NCBI RefSeq assembly: GCF_009730915.1 | Contig: NC_052489.1 | Span: forward strand, 26,529,916 to 26,593,915 | Reading direction: 5' to 3' | Source of the DNA: Dioscorea cayenensis subsp. rotundata | Taxonomy: Eukaryota > Streptophyta > Magnoliopsida > Dioscoreales > Dioscoreaceae | DNA: 64,000 bases | Shown here: positions 43,443 to 54,685 of the stretch, piece by piece | How the letters are laid out: each line of letters opens with the position of its first letter | Numbering within the stretch: position 1 is the first letter of the stretch | Notes under the pieces: generated by a model | The model's database searches: none | What the model saw: the letters and a program-made list of their open reading frames with translations, nothing else | What the model was told of the DNA's origin: nothing | Program-made: the position numbers and the translations under genes

Positions 43443-45761
43443 ATGGGATCAGTAGTTCACCCGGTGAGTTTAACCGCCACTCGTAGTCCACTCCCGCGCC
43501 ATTCTCGTCCCCCGAAACCCTCGTCCACTCCTCGCTTCTCCTCCGCTAGGGCTCCGAGATCTCTCCGCCTTCGCGTTCGCCTTTGTTCAAATCTATCCAG
43601 TTCGGACAAACGAATCCACGGAGAAGAACCATCTGAAACCCTAGTCGAGGTTCTCAGGGTTCCGGATTCATGGTTGATTCCCTCCAACGCCTTGAAGGTC
43701 GATCCTCCTGTCTTTATTTATCTTTTGTTTTCTTCCGATTTTTTTTATTTTTTTTGCTGATTTATTGGAAATTTATGATAAAATTTGCTTGTATATGTTT
43801 GATTCAATGGTGCATGCATTTCAATGCCTTTGGATAAGTAGATCTGAATTGAATTGGAGTTGGTAATGAATGAATCTTTTGAGACTAGGGTAATGATTTT
43901 CAGTGAGTTTGTGGATGTGATTGTTTTGGTTGTGAATTGTGATAATGTGGGATGATGTGAATAAATTGTGTGGCTAGGGTTTTATGGGATTTGTGAGTAG
44001 TTACTGAGATGAAAACTATGCTTTTGGTGCCAGTTTGGTATGGGAAGTTGGTGTATTGCATTTAAACCTGATAATTCTGTGAAACAGCTTGTGGTTGCTG
44101 TAAGCAAGTGAGTATGATGTCACACCAACTTCCATTTGTGCAAGTGACCTACAACTTATAAAGGCTTTATTTTCTATTTACGGTTGAAAAGTTTTGATTT
44201 TTTCATGTATATCCTGGGTATGTTACTTGAAAAATGTTACTTGAAAATAATTTTATAAGTTAAATGGTGAAAATTATGTGCTAATTTCTTGAGTTATAGG
44301 ATTTGTGAGTAGTGACTGAGATAGAGAACTATACTTACATATTTGTTGATTAAATGAGAAAGAAATCAAACTCGCACATCGTTTGTATATTAAGTAAAGC
44401 CTGCCCATGTGTACGCATTATGTGTTAGGCTGTTTTTGTTTAGAGAAACAATGAAGAATAGGGAAATCAAATAGGTTTTGTTTTTATGTTTGATTGATGA
44501 GGAGATTGAATGAAAAACCCATATTGAAACCTGGAGAAAATTTTAGTTGAAATTTTCTTGTTGTAGGTAGGCTATGTTTGGGAAAACAATGAAGAACATG
44601 GAAGGAAGTTTTGAGAGAAAATCAAGAGAAAAGGGAAATATGTTTCTTTTTAATTGTTTGATTGACAAGGTGTGTTAATAGGAAACCATATAGAGAACTG
44701 CAGAAGTAACTAAATTACGAATTTTTTATCTTGATTATGGAATCATGTCGTCAAATTCATTTTTTACTTAATTTTAAGATCTGGCTGTTGGGATCACATA
44801 TTAGCTCACTCTATCATTATGTGCAAACCAGTAGATCCAGTGGTTTGTGCTTTGCGTTACTAATTTAATGGAAGTACCACAAAATTTTCCTTAGTTTTAA
44901 TTCTCAAGTTTATAGCTTTTGCGAGACGGTGGATCAAGGAGTCATGAAGTGGACCAACTCTTTTCAGTTCAAGATTGTTTAGGGTGAAGCGAAATTGATT
45001 GTGACTAATGACTTCAGTCTCCTTTCTCTGGCTCGCACTTCACCCTCTTATAGTTTCAGTTGCCACATCTCTAGAGGTCTGGAAAATCAGGAGCTGTATT
45101 AAATCTTCCTCCCAATCCTACCACCTTCTGCCGAATCGACGGGGAAGTATAGACTTAATACTTCCCTAAAGTGGCATTTTCAGTTCACTTCCCACCACTA
45201 TCATCTTCAGAGAACCAAATCTATTTTTAACAAACGTTGTAGCTTAAACTTGTTTGGTTTTTAAGAAATCAAGTCAAGACAGCTGAAATTTTTTAAGAAA
45301 TAATGATTCGGCCCATCTTAAATCCTACACTCAGTCTTGCACTGGGCTTTACACTATTAAGCATCCCATGCAGGCATGGTCAACACCAAATTAGCATTCA
45401 GTTTAGTTTCTGTCTTAGGGTTGCACAGGAAGATAATTTTTTCCTGCATTTGACACTTCTAAATTCTCTTCATTTTATCTTGCAGGAATCCGAATGGCTT
45501 AGAGTGACCCTTCACGAATGGTTGGATGACGAGTATTGCCCCGAGCCTACTAATGTAGTTATCAGCAAGCTTGCCGCACGCTCATACTATGAGTCCTTGA
45601 CGAAAGGTCAGTCTGATCTTGGTGAAATTCTGCTGAACATGGTGAAAGATTTGGAAACCATTTCTTACCAGGAAAGCTTTCACGGACCATTCTCATCAGC
45701 CAATGCTGCAGTACACTTAATAACTCAGCGAATGGATTCCCTGGTGGATTCAGATTCATAG
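43443..45761 (+). CDS. Conserved plant protein of unknown function, probably plastid
   Basis: Two exons, 43443-43697 and 45486-45761, join in phase 0 and give 176 residues. The first part is rich in Ser, Arg and Pro with few acids (TRSPLPRHSRPPKPSS, RSLRLRVRLCSNLSSSD), as in a plastid transit peptide. The rest is acidic and helical: VPDSWLIPSNALKESEWLRV, LHEWLDDEYCPEPTNVVIS, AARSYYESL, LGEILLNMVKDLE and QESFHGPFSSANAAVHLITQ. I recall plant homologues with this core, of unknown function. An upstream in-frame ATG at 43350 would put a non-transit-like stretch first, so 43443 (MGSVVHPVSL) is preferred. The intron is 1.8 kb. Confidence 0.75.
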
Positions 45762-45780
45762 AATCATGCAAAACCTAATA

Positions 45781-45811
<31 letters not shown>

Positions 45812-46683
45812 TCTATGGATGTACACATTTGCATTGTTGAACCTTCTATTCTTCTTATTATAAATGTATGATCATCTGTGAATCTCTGTATGTCAGTCAG
45901 AGTGATGACGTGGCGGCAATGTCTCCTTAACTCAATGTTGTGTGCGTGTGTGTTCAGAGTTGTGCCTGGTTTGGACTTTGATAGCCACCAGCCTGCTAAG
46001 GCTTTGAGGACAAACGACAACATCTAACAGGACTCCTCGCTAAATGAGAGTGTTGGTATAGGTAAGATGTAAAGATTAAACAAAGCTATCAAATAATTTT
46101 TTGTCTTTGTTTTTACAGATGTGTTGGAATTAAATTTACCTTTTATCAGTGTGTTGTAATTTTTTTATTATATTAAATGTACAGAGAAAGTCGCTTTGTT
46201 CTTATGTGTGGATATTTGTGATGTCACAGTTTAGTGTGAGTTAGCAATGAATTTTTAATTTTTAATTAATTTAATAAATGTAATAATCAATTAATGTTAT
46301 ACAATAATTATAATTAGTAAATATTCACCATAATTTGGTTAAAAAGTTATATAAGAGTTTTAATATCCGTCATGAAAAATCCCTTCAAATACAAATTATA
46401 ACCAAAAGAAATAATTTTCTATCCTCCACCGCCTACATGGGACAACACACACACACAAGTTTTCTCAAACAATTAATCAGATAAGATTTTTGTAGACAGT
46501 ACGGTACATCTATGTGGTATGCAAACTACATGTTTATAATTAATGTTTTTATTTAACATCAAATATACATATTAATTGCGTGAAAAATATATGTGTATCG
46601 TGTGTTTTTTTTTTCGTAAGAGTGGGCAACCCACAATTTTATTAACTATAGTCTAGAAACATATAGTTATTATAAAAAAAATC

Positions 46684-46717
<34 letters not shown>

Positions 46718-47232
46718 TTAATTTTAAGCATTCTAAATGCTTATAATATCTAATATCAATTATAAGTCTAAATGGCTGTTCCAAGTGAAAAATCATAACA
46801 AATTAAAAATTATTATTATTATTATCATCCTTATAAAACTCACAGATAACAAGAATATATATATATATATATATATATATATCTTAAATTTTTTTAAAAA
46901 AAATATAAAAATAAATAAAAACAGTTTTACAACACAACCTTATCAAATTAAATTATAAAATTTTAACAACATAAAACCCTAATAAAAAAGACAATGCAAA
47001 CATAATCAAAGTTAACACAGTTTGGTGTTTGGTACCAAGCAGCTGATCTAATTCTGATAATTTTAGACAAGTGGTCACCTGCGTTCCGTATTCCATTTCT
47101 TCAGTAATTTTCAATATTAACCACCGCTTTCATTTTTGATATAACCAAAAACTCGTCCATTCATGGAGAGACGCAGAGTGAAAGAGATAGGGAACCAAGG
47201 ACACTGCTACTCTTCTTCATCTTCATCTCAAG
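45762..47232. other. Spacer with microsatellites
   Basis: GT run at 45783-45811 just after the stop of the preceding gene, TTA run at about 46684-46716 and AT run at about 46858-46880. No gene is seen. The shikimate gene leader begins near 47150, where an out-of-frame ATG occurs at 47163. Confidence 0.6.
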
Positions 47233-47784
47233 ATGAAGAACCCTACACTCGTCTGCGCTTCTCTCATTGCTACATCGTTGGAGGAGATGGCTCATCAGAT
47301 GCACGTTGCTGCTGAACGAGGAGCTGATCTTGTTGAGCTTCGTCTTGATCACTTGCATAACTTCAACCCTCGTTCTGACCTTCAGTTCCTCATCAAAGAT
47401 CGGCCTTTGCCCGTCATTACTACTTTCAGGTTCGCTTCTCTCTGTTTCTCTTTCTCTTTCTCTGCACTGCTGTGAAGAGCTCTCTTTGATTGTGTTTTTG
47501 TTGTGATTTAAGGACAAAGTGGGAAGGAGATGAGTATGAAGGTGATGAGATTTTGAGATTTGAGGCACTTCGTTTGGCAATGGAGTTTGGTTCTGATTAT
47601 GTTGATATTGAACTCCAGGTTCTTGTATTTCTTTTTGGATTGCATTCCTTGTTTTCTTTTCATTAATTCATAGAAGCATTTCTTGATTCATATATATGAA
47701 ATGCAATGTGGAAGGAGAGTTTGATTAGCATGCACACAAGTAGTTTCCACAAGATCACACATTTAACGTTCATTCCTTCATTTA

Positions 47785-47815
<31 letters not shown>

Positions 47816-49936
47816 CTTCATCATTGTGCATGTTAATTATCTCCTTGTGTGATTTAAAATCAAATGAGAAGTTGGTGACTATCACACACACACACATTCA
47901 CACCTTCCTTGATGTGTAGAGATAGTGGTTATGCTTGTTAATTATCTCATTGTATGATTTAAGATGAAAATGAGAAGGAGGTGAGCAAGAAGCTCTAATT
48001 CTTGACAATGGAATTTAATGTTGATTATGTCGATATTGGGCTTTGGCTTATTGCTTTTTTTATTCTCCCTTCCACTAAATTTATGGAGGTCATGCTGAAT
48101 GCAGGCTGCTGAGGAGTTTGTGGAGTCTATATCAACGAAGAAGCCAGAGAATTTTAAGCTCATTGTCTCTTCTCACAATTATCAGAACACACCATCCCCT
48201 GAAGAGCTTGGCGATCTTGTTTCAAGGATTCAAGCTGTTGGAGCTGACATTGTGAAAATTGCAACTACTGCCATGGATATCTCTGATGTCGCTCGCTTGT
48301 TCCGAGTACTTGTTCATTGTCAAGTAAGTATGAAGTATGGTGATAACAGAGCATTCCACACTTTTCATAATCTACATGAATTCTTCAAGCTATGTAGTAT
48401 AATGACAGGTACCGGTCATTGGAATGGTTATGGGCGAGAGAGGACTAGTCTCTCGGTTGCTCTCTTCAAAGTTTGGAATGTATCTAACGTTCTGCGCACT
48501 TGATGAGGGTAAAGAATCAGCTCCCGGGCAGCCAACCATCTCTGAATTATTGAATTTGTATAGAATCAAGCAGACCAGAGCAGACACAACTGTTCTTGGA
48601 CTTATAAGCAAGCCTGTTGGACATAGTAAGAGCCCTCTTTTACACAATGCTGCATTGAAATCGGCCGGTGTTAATGCTGTTTATGTTCCATTTCTTGTCG
48701 ATGATCTTCCTAGTTTTCTCAAGGCCTTCTCATGCCCAGACTTTGCTGGAATCAGGTCATTAAACTTGGGCTTTCATTACTTCCTATGCATTCATGTTGT
48801 GTGTAGGATTTCAATTTCAGTGAATGTTATTGATTTCAGCGTTGGAATTCCTCACAAAGTTACGGCAGTTACATGCTGTGATGAAGTCGATCCGATTGCT
48901 AAGGTATTACTGTAAATAATTTCTCCTCACTCTCAATTTATGATCTCCTGCATCTCATGCATTTGCATTATGAGCTTACAGTGTATAGGAGCTGTAAACA
49001 CAATTGTTCGGAGATCAAGTGACGGAAAGTTGGTCGGTTATAACACGGACTATGTTGGTTCAATTTCCGCTATTGAAGATGGAATAAGAGGTGTTTCACT
49101 GTGAAAAGATTCAATTTACTGGTTTAGCATTGAAAATAACTGTTACCTCATATAGTCTTGACTCTTGACAGGGTTAATCGGCAATCAAACGATTGAGTTA
49201 CCTCTAGCTGGTAGACTCTTTGTTGTTATAGGTGCCGGTGGTGCAGGAAAAGCTCTTGCTTATGGTGCGAAAGAAAAAGGCACAAGAGTAATAATAGCGA
49301 ACAGAACTTATGGTAATATAACACTAATACAAATATATTAAAGAGCTAAATATACCACATCCTGATACAAGTTTGATTTTATGATCTAAAGATAAAGCTA
49401 AAGAGCTTGCTAACTTGGTCGGGGCCGATGCTTTACCTCTTACCGACTTAGAAAGTTTTCATCCAGAGAAAGGAATGGTTCTTGCAAACACAACATCACT
49501 AGGAATGCAACCAAATGTTAATGAGACTCCTCTGGCCAAGGTATATATGTCTTTAATTGGTGCCTTGTTTTACTTGTGCAGCATATATTCGATTGACAAA
49601 TTAATTATGAAATGTTTGAAAAATTGTAGAGTTGTTTGGGGCGTTATGATTTGGTGTTTGATGCTGTTTATACACCAAAAGAGACTAGACTTTTAACTTT
49701 TAAGAGAAGCAAAAGAGACTGGAGTTACCATTGTAGCTGGAGTGGAAATGTTCATTAGACAAGCTATGAAACAGTTTGATTTGTTCACTGGAATGCCGGG
49801 TAAATTTTTTTACAGTGACATTTTTCAATAAATATTACTTTCAATATATTCCTGTTTTTCACACTTTGTTACTTTAAATTGTTTATCTGCAGCTCCTGAA
49901 GAAATGATGCGTGATTTCGTGATGAAGAACATATAA
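47233..49936 (+). CDS. DHQ-SDH: Dehydroquinase-shikimate dehydrogenase, frameshifted near the C-terminus
   Basis: Normally a two-domain enzyme for steps 3 and 4 of the shikimate pathway. Exons 47233-47429, 47513-47618, 48105-48323, 48409-48755, 48840-48903, 48982-49090, 49172-49312, 49392-49540, 49630-49799 and 49893-49936. The dehydroquinase half has ELRLDHL, the His of SSHNYQN and the Schiff-base Lys of DIVKIATTA. The dehydrogenase half has GHSKSPLLHN, GAVNTI, GYNTDY and the NADP loop VIGAGGAGKA. SVGIPHK has Gly where SVTIPHK is usual. A 7-bp duplication in exon 9 (49690-49696 copied at 49697-49703) shifts the frame to a stop at 49756-49758, giving 486 residues; the old frame runs on intact through EMFIRQAMKQFDLFTG to MKNI and TAA. 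No transit peptide precedes MKNPTLVCAS. It may be a young pseudogene or a dehydroquinase-only protein; a base-call error is possible. Confidence 0.85.
47790..47813. repeat. CT dinucleotide run
   Basis: About 12 CT units in intron 2 of the dehydroquinase-shikimate dehydrogenase gene. A short AC run follows near 47884-47895. Confidence 0.9.
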
Positions 49937-51660
49937 AAGTGAAGATCTCTTTTTTTCGAGCAGCAATTAATTGTGTGGTGTTTTGGTTTGTAATATTACC
50001 ATTTTCGAATTCAATAATATGTTTTGATTCAGTTGTGTGTTGAGAGCCAGTGATTCTAAATTTTTTCTATTGATTTATTAAAATAAATGAAGTTTTGTGA
50101 GCAATGCAATTGCAAAGCAATGTTGTTGATTTTATTTTGAATTTCTTTTCCCGCTCTTGTAGCTGAAATATAATTTTGTAACATTTGGAATACAATGAGT
50201 GAAAAGGGAAAAAAAAATGGATCCCATGATTAAACCCATAATAAATAGAGTATAAGAGAGCGAAATTTGTTCCGTCCTCCACTCTTGGTTAGTAGAGGTT
50301 GGTTGCTGTGTTTTTTTTGTTTTAATTGAAGTGGTACATCCAACTAAAAAAAATTAAAAATAAAAATAAAATAAAAGAGAGCGAAAGAGTGAAGCAAAAA
50401 ATATATCAGAATAAAATCAAAGATTGTGTGGTTCAATATTGGTGGAGATTCAAATTTGCCCGGCATATATGACTTTTAGAGGTCTTTAGTAATTTTAAAA
50501 TTGATCTCTTAACGGGTTTTCCTTTCCCTTGTCTATTACCATGCAATTCTTTAAATTTGCTAATTACTACTAAAATATGATTAAAAAAGCTTTTTTTTTT
50601 AATGGTCTTATTTGGCTAGCTCACCACCACGGTAGAGTATGGGCATCGACCTTATGTGAACTTGTTGGAGCTCACTCGGGCATGTTTGAGAGTGAGTTGA
50701 TATGAGTCTTATACATATATGTGGTTCATCAATTTTTTCATATAAAAAAAAAGTTTTGATTGCTATGGGTCTTAAAAACCAGGGGTGGCTCAAGGTTTAT
50801 AAAGGCCTAAAGCCCAAATATAAAATTTATTCTAATTAATTAATAAAAAAAATATTAAAAAAATATTGAAGCTGCATTTTTTTAATAAATTTGTTTGTTG
50901 GGAGAAGAAGAGAATTAATTATGTATTCAAACTACATTTGTTTTGGAAATAGATTTGTTTGTTGGGAGAAAAACAAAATTAATTATAATATATAGTAAAA
51001 AATTAACTTAGTTTATTAGTTTTTATTTTAAAAAACTAGCTGATGGAAAATTTGAAAATATTGTAGTATTAAATAAAAAATATTAAATATTAATTAATTA
51101 TATAACAAATAATTATTATGATTTTAAGGATAAGATTTTAAAACTTTTAAAAATTTAAAGTTAATAATAAGGCTACAAATTAAATTTAGAAGTTATTACT
51201 TACCCAGCACATACTTATTATTATAATCATAGTGATAAAATTTTCAAAATTATATTGATTTAAATTTAGATGAGGGCCCCAATTTCCAGAGGCCTAAAAA
51301 CCATAAATTGAGGGTTGACAAACTCACTACGTGCATTGTGAGTTATGCATATAAGTTTAACTCAACATCCTAATATCCAGCAATGAAGTTTTACATTATG
51401 TAAATAATTATTTTACCCTTTTATAAATGAAAAAAAGAGGTCATTTTAAATACCTCTAATTTTAATTAAAAAACCCCCATAATTTCTTCATTAAAAATCA
51501 TTACACATTAACCCAATTTATTTATGAAAAAATTAGTTAGAACATAAAAAATTACTCCAGGATTTGCAAAATAACCATAATTAACAGAAAGTGAGTAATG
51601 CTATTTTTTTTTAAACAGAGGCATATGTAAATTTGCCTTTTTTCAGGGTCTAAACAAAAA
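49937..51660. other. Spacer with a possible hAT-type transposon remnant
   Basis: No gene is seen. Around 50779-50820 the sequence CCAGGGGTGGCTCAAGG followed by AGGCCTAAAGCCC resembles an hAT terminal repeat. At 51270-51310 GAGGGCCCC and AGAGGCCTAAAAACC look like matching subterminal motifs. Both flank about 450 bp of AT-rich DNA. No right terminal repeat or target duplication was found. Confidence 0.4.
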
Positions 51661-51887
51661 AAATGGTGGCTAATGGGCTTTTGAAGGATGGGTTTAGTGT
51701 TTTGAGAACGTAGGCCCAATAGCCCATTTCCAACCACTATAGTCTTTTTTTCGTTTCCCGCTGGGCACGTGGTATTGTTTCACTTCCGCGGCTCCTCTTC
51801 CAAAGCCCTTTTTCGCTCTCGCTCGCTCCGCCAGAGGCGCGTCTGCCGACCTCCGACAGCCGAACGCCGACTGATGGCCGGCGATCG
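51661..51887 (+). promoter_or_regulatory. DnaJ gene promoter and first leader exon
   Basis: GGCCCAATAGCCCATT (51712-51728) contains site-II-like GGCCCA elements and a further TGGGCT lies near 51675; such motifs are common before plant housekeeping genes. CACGTG is at 51766-51771. The first leader exon is GC-rich and ends at donor 51888 (CGATCG|GTGAGC). An ATG at 51874 gives only MAGDRT and stop once joined to the exon at 52772. Confidence 0.5.
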
Positions 51888-52771
51888 GTGAGCACACTAC
51901 GTCGTTGTATATCCATGTCTTCCTTTCTTTCCCTATTTGTCTCTGGTTCAGTGGTTCTAGGGTTTGGGTGGACTTCTTCTACCCTTTTAGGGTTTGGCTT
52001 TGTCGCGGCTTTCGATCGATGTTTTCGATGTTTCTCGGTGTCGCCTGTTGTTTCTTTTGTCGGTTTTGTGATTTCATTCCGGTTTTGTTCGCTTGTCTTG
52101 GTATTTTGAGCTATGTTGGTTTGGTGATCTTTTTGAGGGTTTTCTCTGTGGTGGTGCTGGTCCTGATGTGGCATTTGTGTGAAATGCTCGTTATGCATGA
52201 ATCGAGGGTTTTTTGTGTGGTTTTTATTAGAATCAAAGCGGGCTAGGGTTTTGGGGGTTGATTCTTTTATATTTATTATTGTTGTTGTTATTATTATTAT
52301 TTGGGTGAATTATTTTGACCTCCATGATTGTGTTCTTTTTTATTATCATGTGTCTTTGATTTGTCCTTTTGTTTTGTTTTTGGTTTGTTGAAATTTTGTA
52401 TGACCGGTTGGGCTTAGGTTTGCGTCATTTTTTCATCGATGCTTGAAATGGGCGTGAAATTTTGTCTGGTTATTTGGGTTCTTAAGATTTTGAACTTGTT
52501 GTTTGGCAGGTTTTGAAATTCTCTGCCTTTTTTCTTCGTTCCATAATGGCTCTTGCAAATCAAGTGGCATAGGTGATATTTTCTTCTTTGTTGGTGCTTG
52601 TATTATATGCTTTTCTTGCTCTTTTGTCAAGATGACTGTGAAGTTTTTAATGGTTCCAAATTGTTGAACTCGTTGTTTTGATCAATGATTGGGAAGGGTT
52701 TTTATAGAGCATTCCGTGGCCTTTCCTTTTGTTTTATGTTGATCATGGGTGGATACTAATTGCTTTTTCAG

Positions 52772-52897
52772 GACATAAAACATGCTATTGGGGACGCATC
52801 ATTGACGAAAACTAGATCATTGGGTTTTTGCTATTCTTATCTTACTTGCAAGACGAAACATGCAGATACATGTGGTGCTGAAAAACATGTGGAAAAG
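52772..52897 (+). other. Probable second 5' UTR exon of the DnaJ gene
   Basis: Bounded by acceptor CTTTTTCAG and donor GAAAAG|GTAC. It does not continue a long frame from the first leader exon. More leader exons may lie between here and 54686; GTAAGT after CGACT near 53820 is one possible donor. Confidence 0.4.
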
Positions 52898-53964
52898 GTA
52901 CATTATCAGAGCCTTTCTAATGAATCCATTCTCCCTGAATTTTCTCATCTTGTTTTAATTTGTGTTCATTTTTGCTGCATTTAAGTCCTTGACTCCTTAC
53001 TCATGCAATACATACATGTCAATCATATCTATGATCATTTTTTTTTTTTATTTGCCTATGGTAAAATTCATTAACTGGCTTAACTATAAATCCCAACATT
53101 CAATTCATTCTTGGAATGCTGATTGTTGCTTCAAGTCAATGGCCTATCAGTCTACCATGATCCTCTTTCTAATTTTTCTGTTTCCAGATGAAAAGTACCA
53201 TATTGTTCCTTTTCTGCTTAAAAATAATCTCCAATATGGAAGGTGTGAATCATTAATCAACAATTTGTGTGAACTACCTATGTACCTTTAAAAAACTTTC
53301 TGGGTAATTTTGTCATGCGGACAGGTTTTATATTGATGGGCATTTACAGGAGTAATATAAAGAACTATTTGTCACATACTAACATAAGAAATCTTTGAAT
53401 GTTTCATGACTCGTATATGAACGAATACAGCAATGTTTCTTAACTAAACTGTTCTCCTATCACCATGTATTCCACTTCTATTTCCAAATACGCTCCATGG
53501 GTTAATTTTCTATTATGGCACCATTATCTGGCATGACAGATGTTTGACACCTACGCACAAAAACATCATGAAGAGATTCAATTTAATAATAATATCTTCT
53601 ATCCCCAATTTTATTATGCCAATCTGCTTTATTTTTTGTAAAAGAATTTTGTAGCTGTGAATTTTGTACATATTGTTTTCAAAGATGCAATGCATGTGGA
53701 TGATCATAAACATAACTTTAACCATATATGTTGGAATAAGAAAAGTGTTTTTTTTTTCTATTTCATATGTGGTTACGCTGTGTCTTGTGGGAAGGTAGAG
53801 ATTGTTGATCACTCGACTGTAAGTGGGAAACATGAAGAACAATTATTCAAGATGCAATAGAATTGCGTTTAGCAATGAACTGGCGTGTATCAGATTTTTT
53901 ATATGACACATTAGGAAGCAGATTGAATTCGTTTTCACATTATCTTGAGCCTTCAAATGCAGTC

Positions 53965-54277
53965 CTCACTAAAAACATGGTTCAGTATTTCTTTATTCAT
54001 GGATGCTTGGAATATTTGGATGTGTTTGTTGTGTCATTATTCTTGTGCCCTTGCTTTCTTAGTGAAGTGACTCTACAACCACCCCTCCCCCTCCCCTCCC
54101 CTCCTCTCCCCTCTGCAGGGCCTGTGCGCTAGTTTGACAACATTTTTTCCATCAAAAGAAAAGAACATACACTAAAAACATGATTCAGTATGTTTTTCAT
54201 GGATGCTGGGTTTATTTGGATGCACTGTGTTATTATTTTTGTGCCCTCACTTTTTTAGTGAATTGAATGACTCTAGA
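53965..54277. repeat. Diverged duplication in the DnaJ leader intron
   Basis: About 53965-54080 and 54168-54277 are related: CACTAAAAACATG(G/A)TTCAGTAT, TTCATGGATGCT, TTTGGATG and TTGTGCCCT recur in the same order about 205 bp apart. A C/T-rich stretch (54082-54115) separates them. Confidence 0.75.
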
Positions 54278-54685
54278 CTCTTGAAGCTTGATAAATTAAG
54301 ATAATTGGACTTATAGTCATTTGATTTCTTTTGTCAGATCACCAAGATATGTGGTCCATTACACTTAGATTATATTTAGTTTCTCACATTATAAATTGTG
54401 ATCTAATCATGATCACTACTTATGGTTGTCCTTTCTGTTTAATGCCTTGCTACATATTGTCTCATGGTGTTTTTTCTGTTTATTTTGAGGATTAGCAAGT
54501 TTTGGGTGGCTATTTATATTGAAGCAGCAATCTAGTTTTGAAGGAGATTCTGAGCAGTTGTTTTTTATTTTTTTTGCCACAGCTTTGTCTTGTAAGAGCA
54601 AAAAGGGTGTGTTATTTTGAGGAGTTTTCACATCTAACACCGGGTATCTAGTTATATTTTGTAAAATCAAATCACACTAATTGCA

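Noticed and set aside
44296-44700. Loosely repeated GGATTTGTGAGTAGT and AACAATGAAGAA segments in the 1.8-kb intron
   Set aside because: Similarity to 43985-44015 and between 44428 and 44570 is real but short and diverged; not enough to define an element.
46737-46958. 73-residue Ile/Lys/Asn-rich open frame
   Set aside because: Made of TTA and AT microsatellites.
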